This document shows, in pieces, positions 22,721 through 29,837 of a stretch of DNA of 35,150 nt (within the stretch, counting starts at the first letter, position 1; every line of letters starts with the position of its first letter). Origin of the DNA: Actinomycetota bacterium (lineage in GTDB: Bacteria; Actinomycetota; Thermoleophilia; Miltoncostaeales; Miltoncostaeaceae). A program made the translations under genes and the position numbers. The stretch lies in contig SXQZ01000142.1 in the NCBI GenBank assembly GCA_005792725.1, forward strand, positions 1 to 35,150, given 5' to 3'. The notes beneath the pieces are model-generated. The model saw only the letters and a list, made by a program, of their open reading frames with translations, had not been told where the DNA came from and made no database searches.

Positions 22721-23808
22721 GCACCATCGCACCCACCCGCCACCACGCGGTCATCGACGGCCTCGACGCCGGCCGGCGCCTCGATGCCGAGGGCGCCCGG
22801 GTGCTCCTGGACTCACACGATGTGGTGGCCGTCGCGGCGGCCGCCCGGCGGGCGCGCGACCGGGTGACCAACCCGGGCGAGGTCACGTTCGTCATCGACC
22901 GCAATGTGAACTACACGAACTTCTGCGTCACCGATTGCGACTTCTGCGCCTTCTACCGCCACCCGCGCGACCCCGGGGGCTACGTGCTGGGCAAGCCCGT
23001 GATCTTCCGCAAGATCGAGGAGACCCTCGCCCTTGGCGGCACGGCGTTGCTCATGCAGGGCGGGCACCACCCCAACCTGCGCATCGAGTGGTACGAGGAC
23101 CTCTTCCGCGACATCAAGGCCCGCTACCCGATCCACCTGCACGCCCTGTCGCCCAGCGAGGTGCTGCACATCGCCCACTACTCGCGCCTCGATCTGGGGG
23201 ACACCCTCGGCCGCCTCATCCGCGCCGGGCTCGACTCCATTCCCGGAGGCGGAGCCGAGATCCTCGTGGACCGGGTGCGCGATGTCATCGCCCCGCGCAA
23301 GACGATGACCGCGGAGTGGATCGGGGTCATGCGCGAGGCACACCTGCGGGGCCTGCCCACCAGCGCCACCATGATGTACGGCACGATTGACACCGTGGAT
23401 GACCGCGTGGAGCACCTGCGCGTGCTGCGCGACCTGCAGGACGAAACGGGGGGCTTCCGGGCCTTCGCGTGCTGGTCGTACCAGCCCGGTGGGGGCTCGG
23501 CGCGCGGCGATGACCACCTCGGCCTCACGGCGGCCGACTACCTGATGATGAACGCGGTCGCGCGCCTCTACCTCGACAACATCCCCCACATCCAGTCCTC
23601 GTGGGTCACCCAGGGGCTGCGCATCGGGATGCTGGCGCTCGAAGCCGGATGCGACGACATGGGCTCCATCATGATCGAGGAGAATGTGGTGCGCGCCGCC
23701 GGCACGCAGTTCACCCTCGACACCCCGCGCATGGTGGAGGCCATCGAGGCCACCGGCCGCCGCGCGGTCCAGCGCGACACCCTCTACCGCGTGGTGCGGC
23801 GCTTCTAG
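22717..23808 (+). CDS. mqnC: cyclic dehypoxanthinyl futalosine synthase MqnC
   Basis: A radical-SAM enzyme that cyclises dehypoxanthinyl futalosine to the cyclic form in the futalosine pathway. The 363-aa protein has the cluster motif CVTDCDFC (Cys70, Cys74, Cys77) after RNVNYTN, then AFYRHPRDPGGYVLG, LMQGGHHPNLRIEWYEDLF, DSIPGGGAEIL, TSATMMYGTIDT and the MqnC-specific NIPHIQSSWVTQGLRIG followed by DDMGSIMIEENVV. These separate it from MqnE and from CofH. It is the last gene of the six-gene chain; a large palindrome follows at 23952. MqnE, MqnD and the MqnB/MqnX nucleosidase or deaminase are not in this operon. Confidence 0.93.
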   Translation: MSTIAPTRHHAVIDGLDAGRRLDAEGARVLLDSHDVVAVAAAARRARDRVTNPGEVTFVIDRNVNYTNFCVTDCDFCAFYRHPRDPGGYVLGKPVIFRKIEETLALGGTALLMQGGHHPNLRIEWYEDLFRDIKARYPIHLHALSPSEVLHIAHYSRLDLGDTLGRLIRAGLDSIPGGGAEILVDRVRDVIAPRKTMTAEWIGVMREAHLRGLPTSATMMYGTIDTVDDRVEHLRVLRDLQDETGGFRAFACWSYQPGGGSARGDDHLGLTAADYLMMNAVARLYLDNIPHIQSSWVTQGLRIGMLALEAGCDDMGSIMIEENVVRAAGTQFTLDTPRMVEAIEATGRRAVQRDTLYRVVRRF

Positions 23809-23951
23809 CCCCAATGGACGGCGGCGCCCGACGAAGGGCCACGATGGCCGCCGTGCGCGCCGGCCTCGCCACCCCCGACATGCCCTGAACCGCGGCCCGC
23901 GGAACCCCGGGGCGGGCACGTAACCCTCCGCCCCGCGACCCCACCCCCGCC

Positions 23952-23984
23952 GGTGCCCGCCCCCGGGCCCCGGGGGCGGGCACC
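23952..23984. terminator. long perfect palindrome, probable bidirectional terminator
   Basis: Arms of 16 bases around one central base form an almost perfect 33-base palindrome in the gap between the convergent mqnC and rhodanese genes. Flanking it are further inverted segments (about 23911-23925 and 24030-24043, sharing GGGCACGTA/TACGTGCCC). The rest of the 23809-24071 gap shows no credible gene. Confidence 0.6.
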
Positions 23985-24071
23985 CGGGCGTGCCACCGGG
24001 GTCCGGCGTGGGGGGCGGTAACCGGCGGGGGTACGTGCCCGGCACCGGGGCCGGCCGGAGGTGCACCCTCA

Positions 24072-24374
24072 TCACGGGCTGACCGGCAGGCCGGCCTGTG
24101 CCCAGGCGACGATCCCGCCCTCCAGGTTCACGAGGCCGGCGAAGCCCTCGTTCTCCTCGAGGTACCGGCAGACCGTCTCCGAACGGCCGCCGCTGTGGCA
24201 GGTGAAGATCACCGTGCGGTCGCGGGGCACCTCGGCGAGACGGTCCAGCAGGTCGCCCATGGGGATGTGAATGGCACCCGGGATGGCCGCCTGCGCCAGT
24301 TCGTCGGCCTCGCGCACATCAATGATGACGGCATCGCCAGCGTCGGCGGCGCCCTTCGCCTGCCCCGGGGTCAT
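24072..24374 (-). CDS. single-domain rhodanese-like sulfurtransferase
   Basis: This 100-aa rhodanese domain (GlpE/PspE-like) starts MTPGQAKGAADAGDAVIIDVREADELAQAAIPGAIHIP in family style and carries the active-site Cys59 in the loop CHSGGRS. Such proteins carry sulfane sulfur as a persulfide on that Cys. ATG 24374 shares its A with the lipA TGA and is preceded by GGAGGTG, so translation is coupled to lipA. Longer in-frame starts would run into the lipA sequence and encode Arg-rich nonsense. Coupling to lipoyl synthase suggests, but does not prove, a sulfur-supply role. Confidence 0.87.
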   Translation of the reverse strand: MTPGQAKGAADAGDAVIIDVREADELAQAAIPGAIHIPMGDLLDRLAEVPRDRTVIFTCHSGGRSETVCRYLEENEGFAGLVNLEGGIVAWAQAGLPVSP

Positions 24375-25465
24375 CACCTCCACGATGTCACCGGGGCGGC
24401 GCCGGTCGCGGCCTCGTCGGCCACGCGGTCGGCCTCGAACGACGACCGCACCAGCGGACCCGCCTCGACATGCGCGAGGCCCAGCGAGTGGCCGAGGGCA
24501 GCGAGCGCCGGATACTCGGCAGGCGCATAGAAGCGCACGACCGGCAGATGGGCAGGTGACGGGCTGAGGTACTGCCCCACGGTCACCACGTCGCACCCGG
24601 CGGCCGCCAGATCGGAGAACACCGTGGCGACCTCGGGCAGATGCTCCCCGAGACCCACCATGATGCCGCTCTTGGTCAGCAGCCCCGCCGCCCGCGAGCG
24701 CTCGAGCAGCTCAAGGGTCCGCTCGTACCGGGCGCCCGGGCGCACCCGACGGTACAGCCGCGGCACGGTCTCGGTGTTGTGGTTGAGCACGTCAGGCCGT
24801 GTCTCGATCACCAGATCGAGCGCGTCCCAGTTGCCCCGGAAGTCGGGGATGAGCACCTCGACGCGGGCATCGGGCACCCGATCGCGAAGCGCGTGGATGA
24901 CGGCCGCGAAGTGCCCGGCGCCGCCGTCGGGCTGGTCATCGCGGGCCACGGCGGTCACCACCACGTAGCGAAGGCCCATTGCCGCCGCGGCATCCGCGAG
25001 CCGTGCGGGTTCACCGGGATCGGGCGGCAGCATGGGCTTCCCCGACGTCACGTCGCAGAAGCGGCATCCGCGGGTGCACGTCTCACCGGCGATCATGAAC
25101 GTGGCCGTCCCCCGGCTCCAGCAGCGCTGGATGTTCGGGCATGCGGCCTCCTCGCACACCGTCACCAGGGACTCTTGCCGCATCAGTGCCTTCAGGCGCA
25201 CGTACCCGGGCCCGAACGACCCCTTCTCCACGACCCACCGGGGCAGGCGGGTGCCACTCACCAGCTGCCGCAGCTCATCGGGCGTCACGCCCACGGGGTC
25301 GAGCCCATCCCCGGGGCCATCCCCCACCAAGGCCCCGCCCACGATCACATCGGGTACCGCGCCCCGGGCCCGTGCCTCCCGGACCACGCAGAGGAGGTCC
25401 TCATCGGGCACCGCGTCCACCACGAAGGCGCGCTGCCGGCCCGACCCCTCGTCCGAGGACCACAT
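24374..25465 (-). CDS. lipA: lipoyl synthase with an N-terminal extension
   Basis: LipA inserts two sulfurs into protein-bound octanoyl groups to make lipoate. The radical-SAM cluster motif is CTRGCRFC (Cys130, Cys134, Cys137). The sacrificial auxiliary cluster motif is TVCEEAACPNIQRCW (Cys104, Cys109, Cys115). The C-terminal ligand serine lies in GPLVRSSFEA. Other signatures are TATFMIAGETC, VTAVARDDQPDGGAGHF, NHNTETV and LTKSGIMVGLGE. The core begins near LPRWVVEKG (residue 74). The first 70 or so residues (MWSSDEGSGRQRAFVVDAV...TPDELRQLVSG) are not part of standard LipA and are unassigned. ATG 25465 follows TAGCCT by 10 bases. The gene is coupled to the rhodanese gene downstream. Confidence 0.93.
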   Translation of the reverse strand: MWSSDEGSGRQRAFVVDAVPDEDLLCVVREARARGAVPDVIVGGALVGDGPGDGLDPVGVTPDELRQLVSGTRLPRWVVEKGSFGPGYVRLKALMRQESLVTVCEEAACPNIQRCWSRGTATFMIAGETCTRGCRFCDVTSGKPMLPPDPGEPARLADAAAAMGLRYVVVTAVARDDQPDGGAGHFAAVIHALRDRVPDARVEVLIPDFRGNWDALDLVIETRPDVLNHNTETVPRLYRRVRPGARYERTLELLERSRAAGLLTKSGIMVGLGEHLPEVATVFSDLAAAGCDVVTVGQYLSPSPAHLPVVRFYAPAEYPALAALGHSLGLAHVEAGPLVRSSFEADRVADEAATGAAPVTSWR

Positions 25466-25475
25466 CACGTCCCGC

Positions 25476-25481
25476 AGGCTA
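25476..25481 (-). promoter_or_regulatory. -10 box (TAGCCT) for lipA
   Basis: TAGCCT on the minus strand lies 10 bases ahead of the ATG at 25465. It matches the box and spacing at 7100-7105 exactly. Confidence 0.45.
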
Positions 25482-25536
25482 GACCACACGGGCCGGGGAA
25501 CCGGCACCGGACCGGGGGCCCCGCCGATGCACGGAG

Positions 25537-26335
25537 GTGGCGACGGTCTTCGGGGGGACGAGACCCAATACGAGACCGCTGGCGATCACGATTGACTCCG
25601 CCGGGAACATCTACACGGCGAACTTCAACGCGGCCTCCGTCACCAAAGTCACCGGCGCCCCCCGCCACGCCGGCCGCGCCGTCGGCCGTGGCAGCAAGCG
25701 GATCCGCATCGGTCACCGTGAGCGCGAACGCGCCCTCAGCGCGATTCGGACCGCCGAGTTCCTACCTCGTCACCACGGTTGAGGACCCCACGCGGCAGTG
25801 CACCGTGACCCCTCCGGCGACCGCCTGCACCCTCAGCGGGTTGGCAGCCGGAACCTCCTACACCTTCACCGTGAAGGCATCCCTCAACACATGGCTGACC
25901 GCGCCCTCAGCGCCATCGGCCACCGTGACCCCCACCGCACTGCCGGCCCCGGCGCCGTCGCCGGACCCCGCGCCGCCCCTGTCGCTGTCGCCATCACCAT
26001 CGCCGTCGCCCGTCCCGAATCCCCGGGCGAGGATCCGCTGCACCACCGTCCGGTGCACCACCACCGGTCCGGTGCCCCGGCGCGCATCGCGCATCACCCA
26101 GTCGGCGGTCACCACCACGGTGGCGACCGCCTCCATCCGTGACGGCGCGCGGGCCATGGCCAGGACCGCCCGGGGTACGTGCGCCATCAGGACGACCGGC
26201 GCCGGGACAACGGCGAAGCGCACCTACACGTGCTCCCTCCGCCTGCCGAAGGGCACCTGGACCATCACCACCACGGCGCTGTCGAAGGCCGGGGCCGTGG
26301 TGGAGCGCTCCCGGGTGGTGAAGCGGATCCGGTAG
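25537..26335 (+). pseudogene. frameshifted NHL-repeat/FN3 exported protein remnant
   Basis: Two reading frames encode pieces of one protein. From GTG 25537 (with CACGGAGG just upstream) one frame gives PLAITIDSAGNIYTANFNAASVTKVTG, an NHL-type beta-propeller repeat. Then the +1 frame takes over with an Ala/Pro linker, an FN3 domain (YLVTTVEDPTRQCTVTP, GLAAGTSYTFTVKA, PSAPSATVTP), a Pro/Ser spacer and a basic C-terminal domain ending VVKRIR at 26335. The switch falls at a run of six C (25658-25663); one C fewer would join the frames. No signal peptide or other propeller blades remain, so the 5' part is also lost. It could be a pseudogene, a sequencing error in the C run, or a slippage switch; the truncated 5' end favours decay. 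Confidence 0.6.
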
Positions 26336-26368
26336 GCACCCGGCCGCCGGGCGCCGCCCCCGATGCGC

Positions 26369-26374
26369 TAGCCT
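26369..26374 (+). promoter_or_regulatory. -10 box (TAGCCT) for the FN3 protein gene
   Basis: TAGCCT lies 37 bases ahead of GTG 26412. The leader carries GAGGGGG (26401-26407) as a ribosome site, so this gene is not leaderless. Confidence 0.35.
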
Positions 26375-26411
26375 CAATCATCCCGGTAGCCACGTTCCCT
26401 GAGGGGGCTCC

Positions 26412-27113
26412 GTGCGTCCATCTGCCATTGCCACCGCGCTCGCCATGGCGGCGCTCGCCCCGGTCGCCCTGGCCGGGACCGCAGGTGGCGGTGCCACCGG
26501 GCTCGCCGTCACGGCAGGTGACGGGCAGGTGGTCGTTTCATGGACCGCCCCGGTCGCCAACGGCGGCTCGGCCATCACGTCCTACGCGGTCACCGCCGCG
26601 CCCGGCGGGGCCACCTGCACCGCGACCGCGCCCGCCGTCACCTGCACCGTCACGGGGCTGACCAACGGCACGGCCTACACGTTCACCGTCACGGCCACGA
26701 ATGCGCTCGGCACCTCGCCCGCCTCGGCGGCATCTGCGGCGGTGACCCCCCGGGGCGCTGCGCTTGCCGTGACCGTGGTGCCCTCGCGGACGCGCATCAC
26801 GAGCGGTCAGCGGATGACCGTGACCCTGCGCACCCGGAGCACCGGCACGTGGGCCGCCACGGCGGTGACGCCGTGCCTCACGCTGCCCCAGAGCCTCACG
26901 GCCGTCAGCACGAGCGGCGCCACCCGGACGGGGCGCACCCTGTGCTTCGCGCCCGGGGACCTCGCCGTCGGCAGGGCGCGGGCGCGGACGGTGACCGTCA
27001 CGGCGGCGGCGACCCGGGCGATCACCCGCACCATCACCGCACGCACCACGGCCGGGAACGCCCAAGCGGCCACGGGGACCTCGCCGGCCGTGCTCATCAG
27101 CCCGCGCCGCTAG
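26412..27113 (+). CDS. exported FN3-domain protein
   Basis: This 233-aa protein has a signal peptide ([22 protein letters not shown]), one fibronectin type III domain (residues ~30-115: [45 protein letters not shown]), and a Thr/Arg-rich C-terminal beta domain with two Cys. It should be secreted or wall-associated; FN3 domains bind carbohydrates or proteins in extracellular enzymes, but no catalytic domain is present. GTG 26412 was chosen for the GAGGGGG 4 bases upstream and the signal peptide. The FN3 part is paralogous to that in the broken gene just upstream, so the pair arose by duplication. Confidence 0.8.
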   Translation: MRPSAIATALAMAALAPVALAGTAGGGATGLAVTAGDGQVVVSWTAPVANGGSAITSYAVTAAPGGATCTATAPAVTCTVTGLTNGTAYTFTVTATNALGTSPASAASAAVTPRGAALAVTVVPSRTRITSGQRMTVTLRTRSTGTWAATAVTPCLTLPQSLTAVSTSGATRTGRTLCFAPGDLAVGRARARTVTVTAAATRAITRTITARTTAGNAQAATGTSPAVLISPRR

Positions 27114-27169
27114 GGCGTCCCGGGCTCCGGTCGGCCCCGCCCGGACGGGAGGCCGGGGGGTGCATCGGG

Positions 27170-27175
27170 TAGCGT
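27170..27175 (+). promoter_or_regulatory. -10 box (TAGCGT) for dcd
   Basis: TAGCGT lies 8 bases before ATG 27184 with no Shine-Dalgarno sequence between, consistent with a leaderless mRNA. Confidence 0.45.
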
Positions 27176-27183
27176 CCTCGCGC

Positions 27184-27738
27184 ATGGTCCTGTCCGACCG
27201 AACCATCCGCGAGCAGATCGCCGCCGGGCGCCTGGTGATTGACCCCTTCGACGAGGGGCTCCTGCAGCCGTCGTCGGTGGACATCCGGGTGTCCGACGCG
27301 TTCCGGGTGTTCCGGAACAACCGCCAGCCGTTCATCGACCCGAGCCTGCCCGAGGCCGATCTGACCGAGGTCGTCACCGTCGCCGAGGGCGAGCCGTTCA
27401 TCCTGCACCCCGGTGAGTTCGTGCTGGGCTCCACGCTCGAGCGCGTGGGCATCCCCGACGACCTCGTGGCCCGGCTCGAGGGCAAGTCGAGCCTCGGGCG
27501 CCTGGGCCTGCTCATCCACTCGACCGCCGGCTACATCGACCCCGGCTTCACGGGGCAGATCACGCTGGAGTTCTCCAACGTCGCCAGCCTCCCCATCGCC
27601 ATCCACGCCGGGATGCGCATCGGGCAGATCTCATTCCTGCAGATGACCACCCCGGTGGACCGGCCGTACCAGGGGAAGTACCAGGGGCAGTCCGGACCGA
27701 CGTCCAGCCGCTCCCACCGCGACTTCGCCCGGGAGTAA
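27184..27738 (+). CDS. dcd: dCTP deaminase, dUMP-forming
   Basis: This enzyme deaminates dCTP and, in the bifunctional type, also removes pyrophosphate to give dUMP for thymidylate synthesis. The 184-aa protein follows the Mycobacterium-type sequence closely: [84 protein letters not shown] and [17 protein letters not shown]. The [10 protein letters not shown] segment distinguishes the bifunctional group from E. coli-type Dcd (VTAHRIDPGW). ATG 27184 is the family start and follows TAGCGT by 8 bases; an in-frame start at 27160 would add eight unrelated residues. Confidence 0.93.
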   Translation: MVLSDRTIREQIAAGRLVIDPFDEGLLQPSSVDIRVSDAFRVFRNNRQPFIDPSLPEADLTEVVTVAEGEPFILHPGEFVLGSTLERVGIPDDLVARLEGKSSLGRLGLLIHSTAGYIDPGFTGQITLEFSNVASLPIAIHAGMRIGQISFLQMTTPVDRPYQGKYQGQSGPTSSRSHRDFARE

Positions 27739-27781
27739 CGGTGGCGGCCACGCCCCGGTGGCGGCGCCCCGGTCCGGCCCG

Positions 27782-28153
27782 CTAGTACCGGCGGCGCAGC
27801 CGCCGGGTGCTGTAGCGGCGCTCAGCCGCCAGGCCGCCGACCACCGCGGCCAGCAGGGAGCCCGCGGCGATCAGCAGTGCGGCGCCACCGGTGCCCGGGG
27901 CGAACTCCGGATCGGCCGGGCCGCCAAGGGCCGCCACGATGGCCAGCACCACCCAGATGACGCCCCACAGCAGCCAGCCGAACACCCATGCGGCCACGGC
28001 ATTGAGGGCGCGGCGGTCGAGGGTCCGGACCCCGGACAGGAATCCGCCGACCAGGAACGCCCCGATGACCGCGGCGGCGCGCACCCACAGTGCGGACCCC
28101 GACGACGCGACCAGGCCGATCGTCCCGATCAGGCCGCCCCAGCCGACCGCCAT
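27782..28153 (-). CDS. small membrane protein of unknown function
   Basis: This 123-aa protein has about four hydrophobic helices (GGLIGTIGLVASSG, AAAVIGAFLVGGFLSG, AVAAWVFGWLLWGVIWVVLAIVAAL, AALLIAAGSLLAAVVGGL) and a basic C-terminus (ERRYSTRRLRRRY) that should be cytoplasmic. I do not recognise the family; the pattern resembles actinobacterial TM small proteins of unknown role. It converges on dcd and diverges from tatA, sharing a symmetric promoter element at 28208-28217. A perfect 12-base palindrome, GGACTCGAGTCC (28154-28165), sits directly upstream of the ATG, in the leader, and could bind a regulator. Confidence 0.72.
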   Translation of the reverse strand: MAVGWGGLIGTIGLVASSGSALWVRAAAVIGAFLVGGFLSGVRTLDRRALNAVAAWVFGWLLWGVIWVVLAIVAALGGPADPEFAPGTGGAALLIAAGSLLAAVVGGLAAERRYSTRRLRRRY

Positions 28154-28165
28154 GGACTCGAGTCC
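28154..28165. repeat. perfect 12-base palindrome before the membrane-protein start
   Basis: GGACTCGAGTCC abuts the ATG of the minus-strand gene at 28153. It could be an operator or could occlude the ribosome-binding region as a hairpin. Chance occurrence is possible. Confidence 0.3.
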
Positions 28166-28207
28166 GATTCCGCCACCCCCCCCGCCGCATCGCCGGTTTA
28201 CGCACCC

Positions 28208-28217
28208 ATGCTAACGT
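28208..28217. promoter_or_regulatory. symmetric bidirectional -10 element for tatA and the divergent membrane gene
   Basis: ATGCTAACGT reads TAACGT on the plus strand (28212-28217, 47 bases before tatA) and TAGCAT on the minus strand (28213-28208, 54 bases before the ATG at 28153). The boxes share the central TA exactly as in the aat/hemB element at 11048-11057. Confidence 0.4.
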
Positions 28218-28264
28218 CGCCGCACGCGGACCCCCGCCGGGGGTCCCCGACAATGAGGTAACCC

Positions 28265-28492
28265 ATGCCCTTCGGCATCGGCCCGCTTGAGCTCATCATC
28301 ATCCTGGCCATCATCCTGCTGGCCTTCGGCGCAAAGCGCCTTCCCGAGATCGGCAAGAGCCTGGGCAGTGGAATGCGCGAATTCAAGAAGGGCGTCACCG
28401 GCGAGAAGGCCGCGGACGAGACGCTGACCGCCACGCAGTCCTCGGACGCGGCGCTGCCCCAGAAGACCGACGAAACCACCCCCGCCGCCTAG
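28265..28492 (+). CDS. tatA: Sec-independent translocase subunit TatA
   Basis: TatA forms the pore-like assembly of the twin-arginine pathway that exports folded proteins. The 75-aa protein has the standard layout: a short N-terminus with FGIGPLELIIILAIILLAFGAKRLPEIGKSLG (helix, FGxKRLPEI hinge, amphipathic helix) and a charged, Ser/Thr-rich tail. GAGG at 28256-28259 precedes ATG 28265. Unlike many genomes, tatC is not adjacent. TatA versus TatB is decided by the FGAKRLPEIG hinge and the short length. Confidence 0.92.
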   Translation: MPFGIGPLELIIILAIILLAFGAKRLPEIGKSLGSGMREFKKGVTGEKAADETLTATQSSDAALPQKTDETTPAA

Positions 28493-28532
28493 CAACGGAG
28501 CGCCCGCCGTCCTCATCCGGGCGGCGTGGGTT

Positions 28533-29828
28533 GTGCCCGTGGAGGGCCCGGTCGTCCGGGACGGGTGCGTGCTGGTTCGCGGCGGCACCATTGTGGCCGT
28601 TGGCCGCGAGCGCGACCTGCCGCCCTGCGACGGGGGTCCGGTCACCGACCTCGGCGACGCGATCCTCATCCCCGGGCTGGTGGATGCCCACTGCCATCTC
28701 GAGTGGGGCCTCATGGGCGGCCTGGTGTCCGATGCACGCTTCGGCGAGTGGCTGGGCGCGTTCGTGCAGCGCACGGCCGGCGTCACGCCGGTTGATCGCG
28801 AGCACGCGGCCCGCTGGGCCGCGCTGACGGCGCTCCGCAGCGGCACCACGACCCTCGCCGATTCCGGCCCCAGCGGCTTCGGGGTGGCCGCGGCCGGGGA
28901 TACGGGTCTGCGGGCCATCGTCCACATGGAGATCTTCGGCCGCGACACCGGCTCTGCCGCGCGCGACAAGGTGGTGCGCCATGGCGAGGCGCTGCTGCAG
29001 GCCCGCGACACGGCCGGCCCGCGCGTGCGCGTGGGCGTGTCACCCCACTCGCCCTACACGGTCGGGCCCGCGCTCTGGAGCGAGGTGCTGGCCGACCCGA
29101 TCCTCGGCGCGGGCTCGGTGGCCACGCACATCGCCGAGTCGCCCGACGAGGTCATGCTGCTCGACGAGGGCATCGGCCCGCTGGCCGAGGCCATCCGCGT
29201 GGTGGCCCGCGATCCGGCCGAGTGGCCGGGCGGCGGACCCGGCGTGGTCTCACGCCTCGGGGCCGCGGGCGCCCTGACCGCAGGTCTCATCGCCGCCCAC
29301 TGCGTGCAGGTTGACCCCGACGACGTGCTCCTCCTCGCCGATCACGGCGTGCGCGTGGCCCACTGCCCGCACTCGAACGCACGCCTCGAATGCGGCGACG
29401 CACCGGTGGAATTGCTTCACCTGCTGGGGGTTCCGGTGGGGCTCGGAACCGACAGCCCCGCGAGCGCCGGCGCCTACGACCTGCGCGACGAGGCCCGCTG
29501 GGCGGCCGAGGCCATGGCCCGCCGGGGGCAGCGGCCCGTGGCCGCCGACCTGCTGGCGATGGCCACCATCGGCTCCGCGCGGGTCCTCGGAATGGATGCC
29601 GACGTGGGATCGCTCGTCGCCGGCAAGCGCGCCGATCTGGTCGCCATCCGGCCGTTCGCCGGGGCTCCGGTGGAGGCCGACCCGTCCCTCGTCGTGCTCG
29701 ATCCCCGCTCACGCGTGATCGCCTCGTGGATTGATGGCGAGCCGGTGCTGGGGCCCGACGGCCCCGCCCGCCTTGACGTGGCGGGCATCGTGGCCGATGC
29801 GCGCGAGGCCCGGGACCGGATCATGTAG
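28533..29828 (+). CDS. amidohydrolase-superfamily deaminase (MtaD/MqnX/SsnA-like)
   Basis: A 431-aa metal-dependent hydrolase of the cytosine/adenosine-deaminase branch. Metal ligands are visible: HCH (His53, His55) in LVDAHCHLEWG, His199 in ATHIAES, His256 in IAAHCVQ and Asp307 in GLGTDSPAS. SPHSPYTVGP and VAHCPHSNARL are subgroup signatures. Because mqnA and mqnC are 5 kb upstream, it could be the 6-amino-6-deoxyfutalosine deaminase (MqnX); MTA/SAH or guanine deaminase are alternatives. The start is uncertain: the family N-terminus (VLIRAAWVVPVEGP) continues upstream of GTG 28533 to GTC 28509, which lies 8 bases after CGGAG, but no ATG/GTG/TTG is present there. GTG 28533 omits the first strand. 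Confidence 0.85.
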   Translation: MPVEGPVVRDGCVLVRGGTIVAVGRERDLPPCDGGPVTDLGDAILIPGLVDAHCHLEWGLMGGLVSDARFGEWLGAFVQRTAGVTPVDREHAARWAALTALRSGTTTLADSGPSGFGVAAAGDTGLRAIVHMEIFGRDTGSAARDKVVRHGEALLQARDTAGPRVRVGVSPHSPYTVGPALWSEVLADPILGAGSVATHIAESPDEVMLLDEGIGPLAEAIRVVARDPAEWPGGGPGVVSRLGAAGALTAGLIAAHCVQVDPDDVLLLADHGVRVAHCPHSNARLECGDAPVELLHLLGVPVGLGTDSPASAGAYDLRDEARWAAEAMARRGQRPVAADLLAMATIGSARVLGMDADVGSLVAGKRADLVAIRPFAGAPVEADPSLVVLDPRSRVIASWIDGEPVLGPDGPARLDVAGIVADAREARDRIM

Positions 29829-29831
29829 CGT
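29826..29831 (+). promoter_or_regulatory. -10 box (TAGCGT) for the TPR-like membrane gene
   Basis: TAGCGT starts at the stop codon of the amidohydrolase gene and ends 6 bases before GTG 29838. It matches the tRNA promoter box and its spacing, though overlap with a stop codon makes chance more likely. Confidence 0.35.
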
Positions 29832-29837
29832 CGCCGC

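Noticed and set aside
23814-23888. 24-codon micro-ORF after mqnC
   Set aside because: No ribosome site, no homologue known to me, and it lies in the transcript tail next to a terminator palindrome.
28141-28200. Possible tRNA or tmRNA fragment suggested by CTCGAGTCCGATTCCGCCA
   Set aside because: No matching acceptor or T-stem partner could be found; better explained as the leader of the minus-strand membrane gene.
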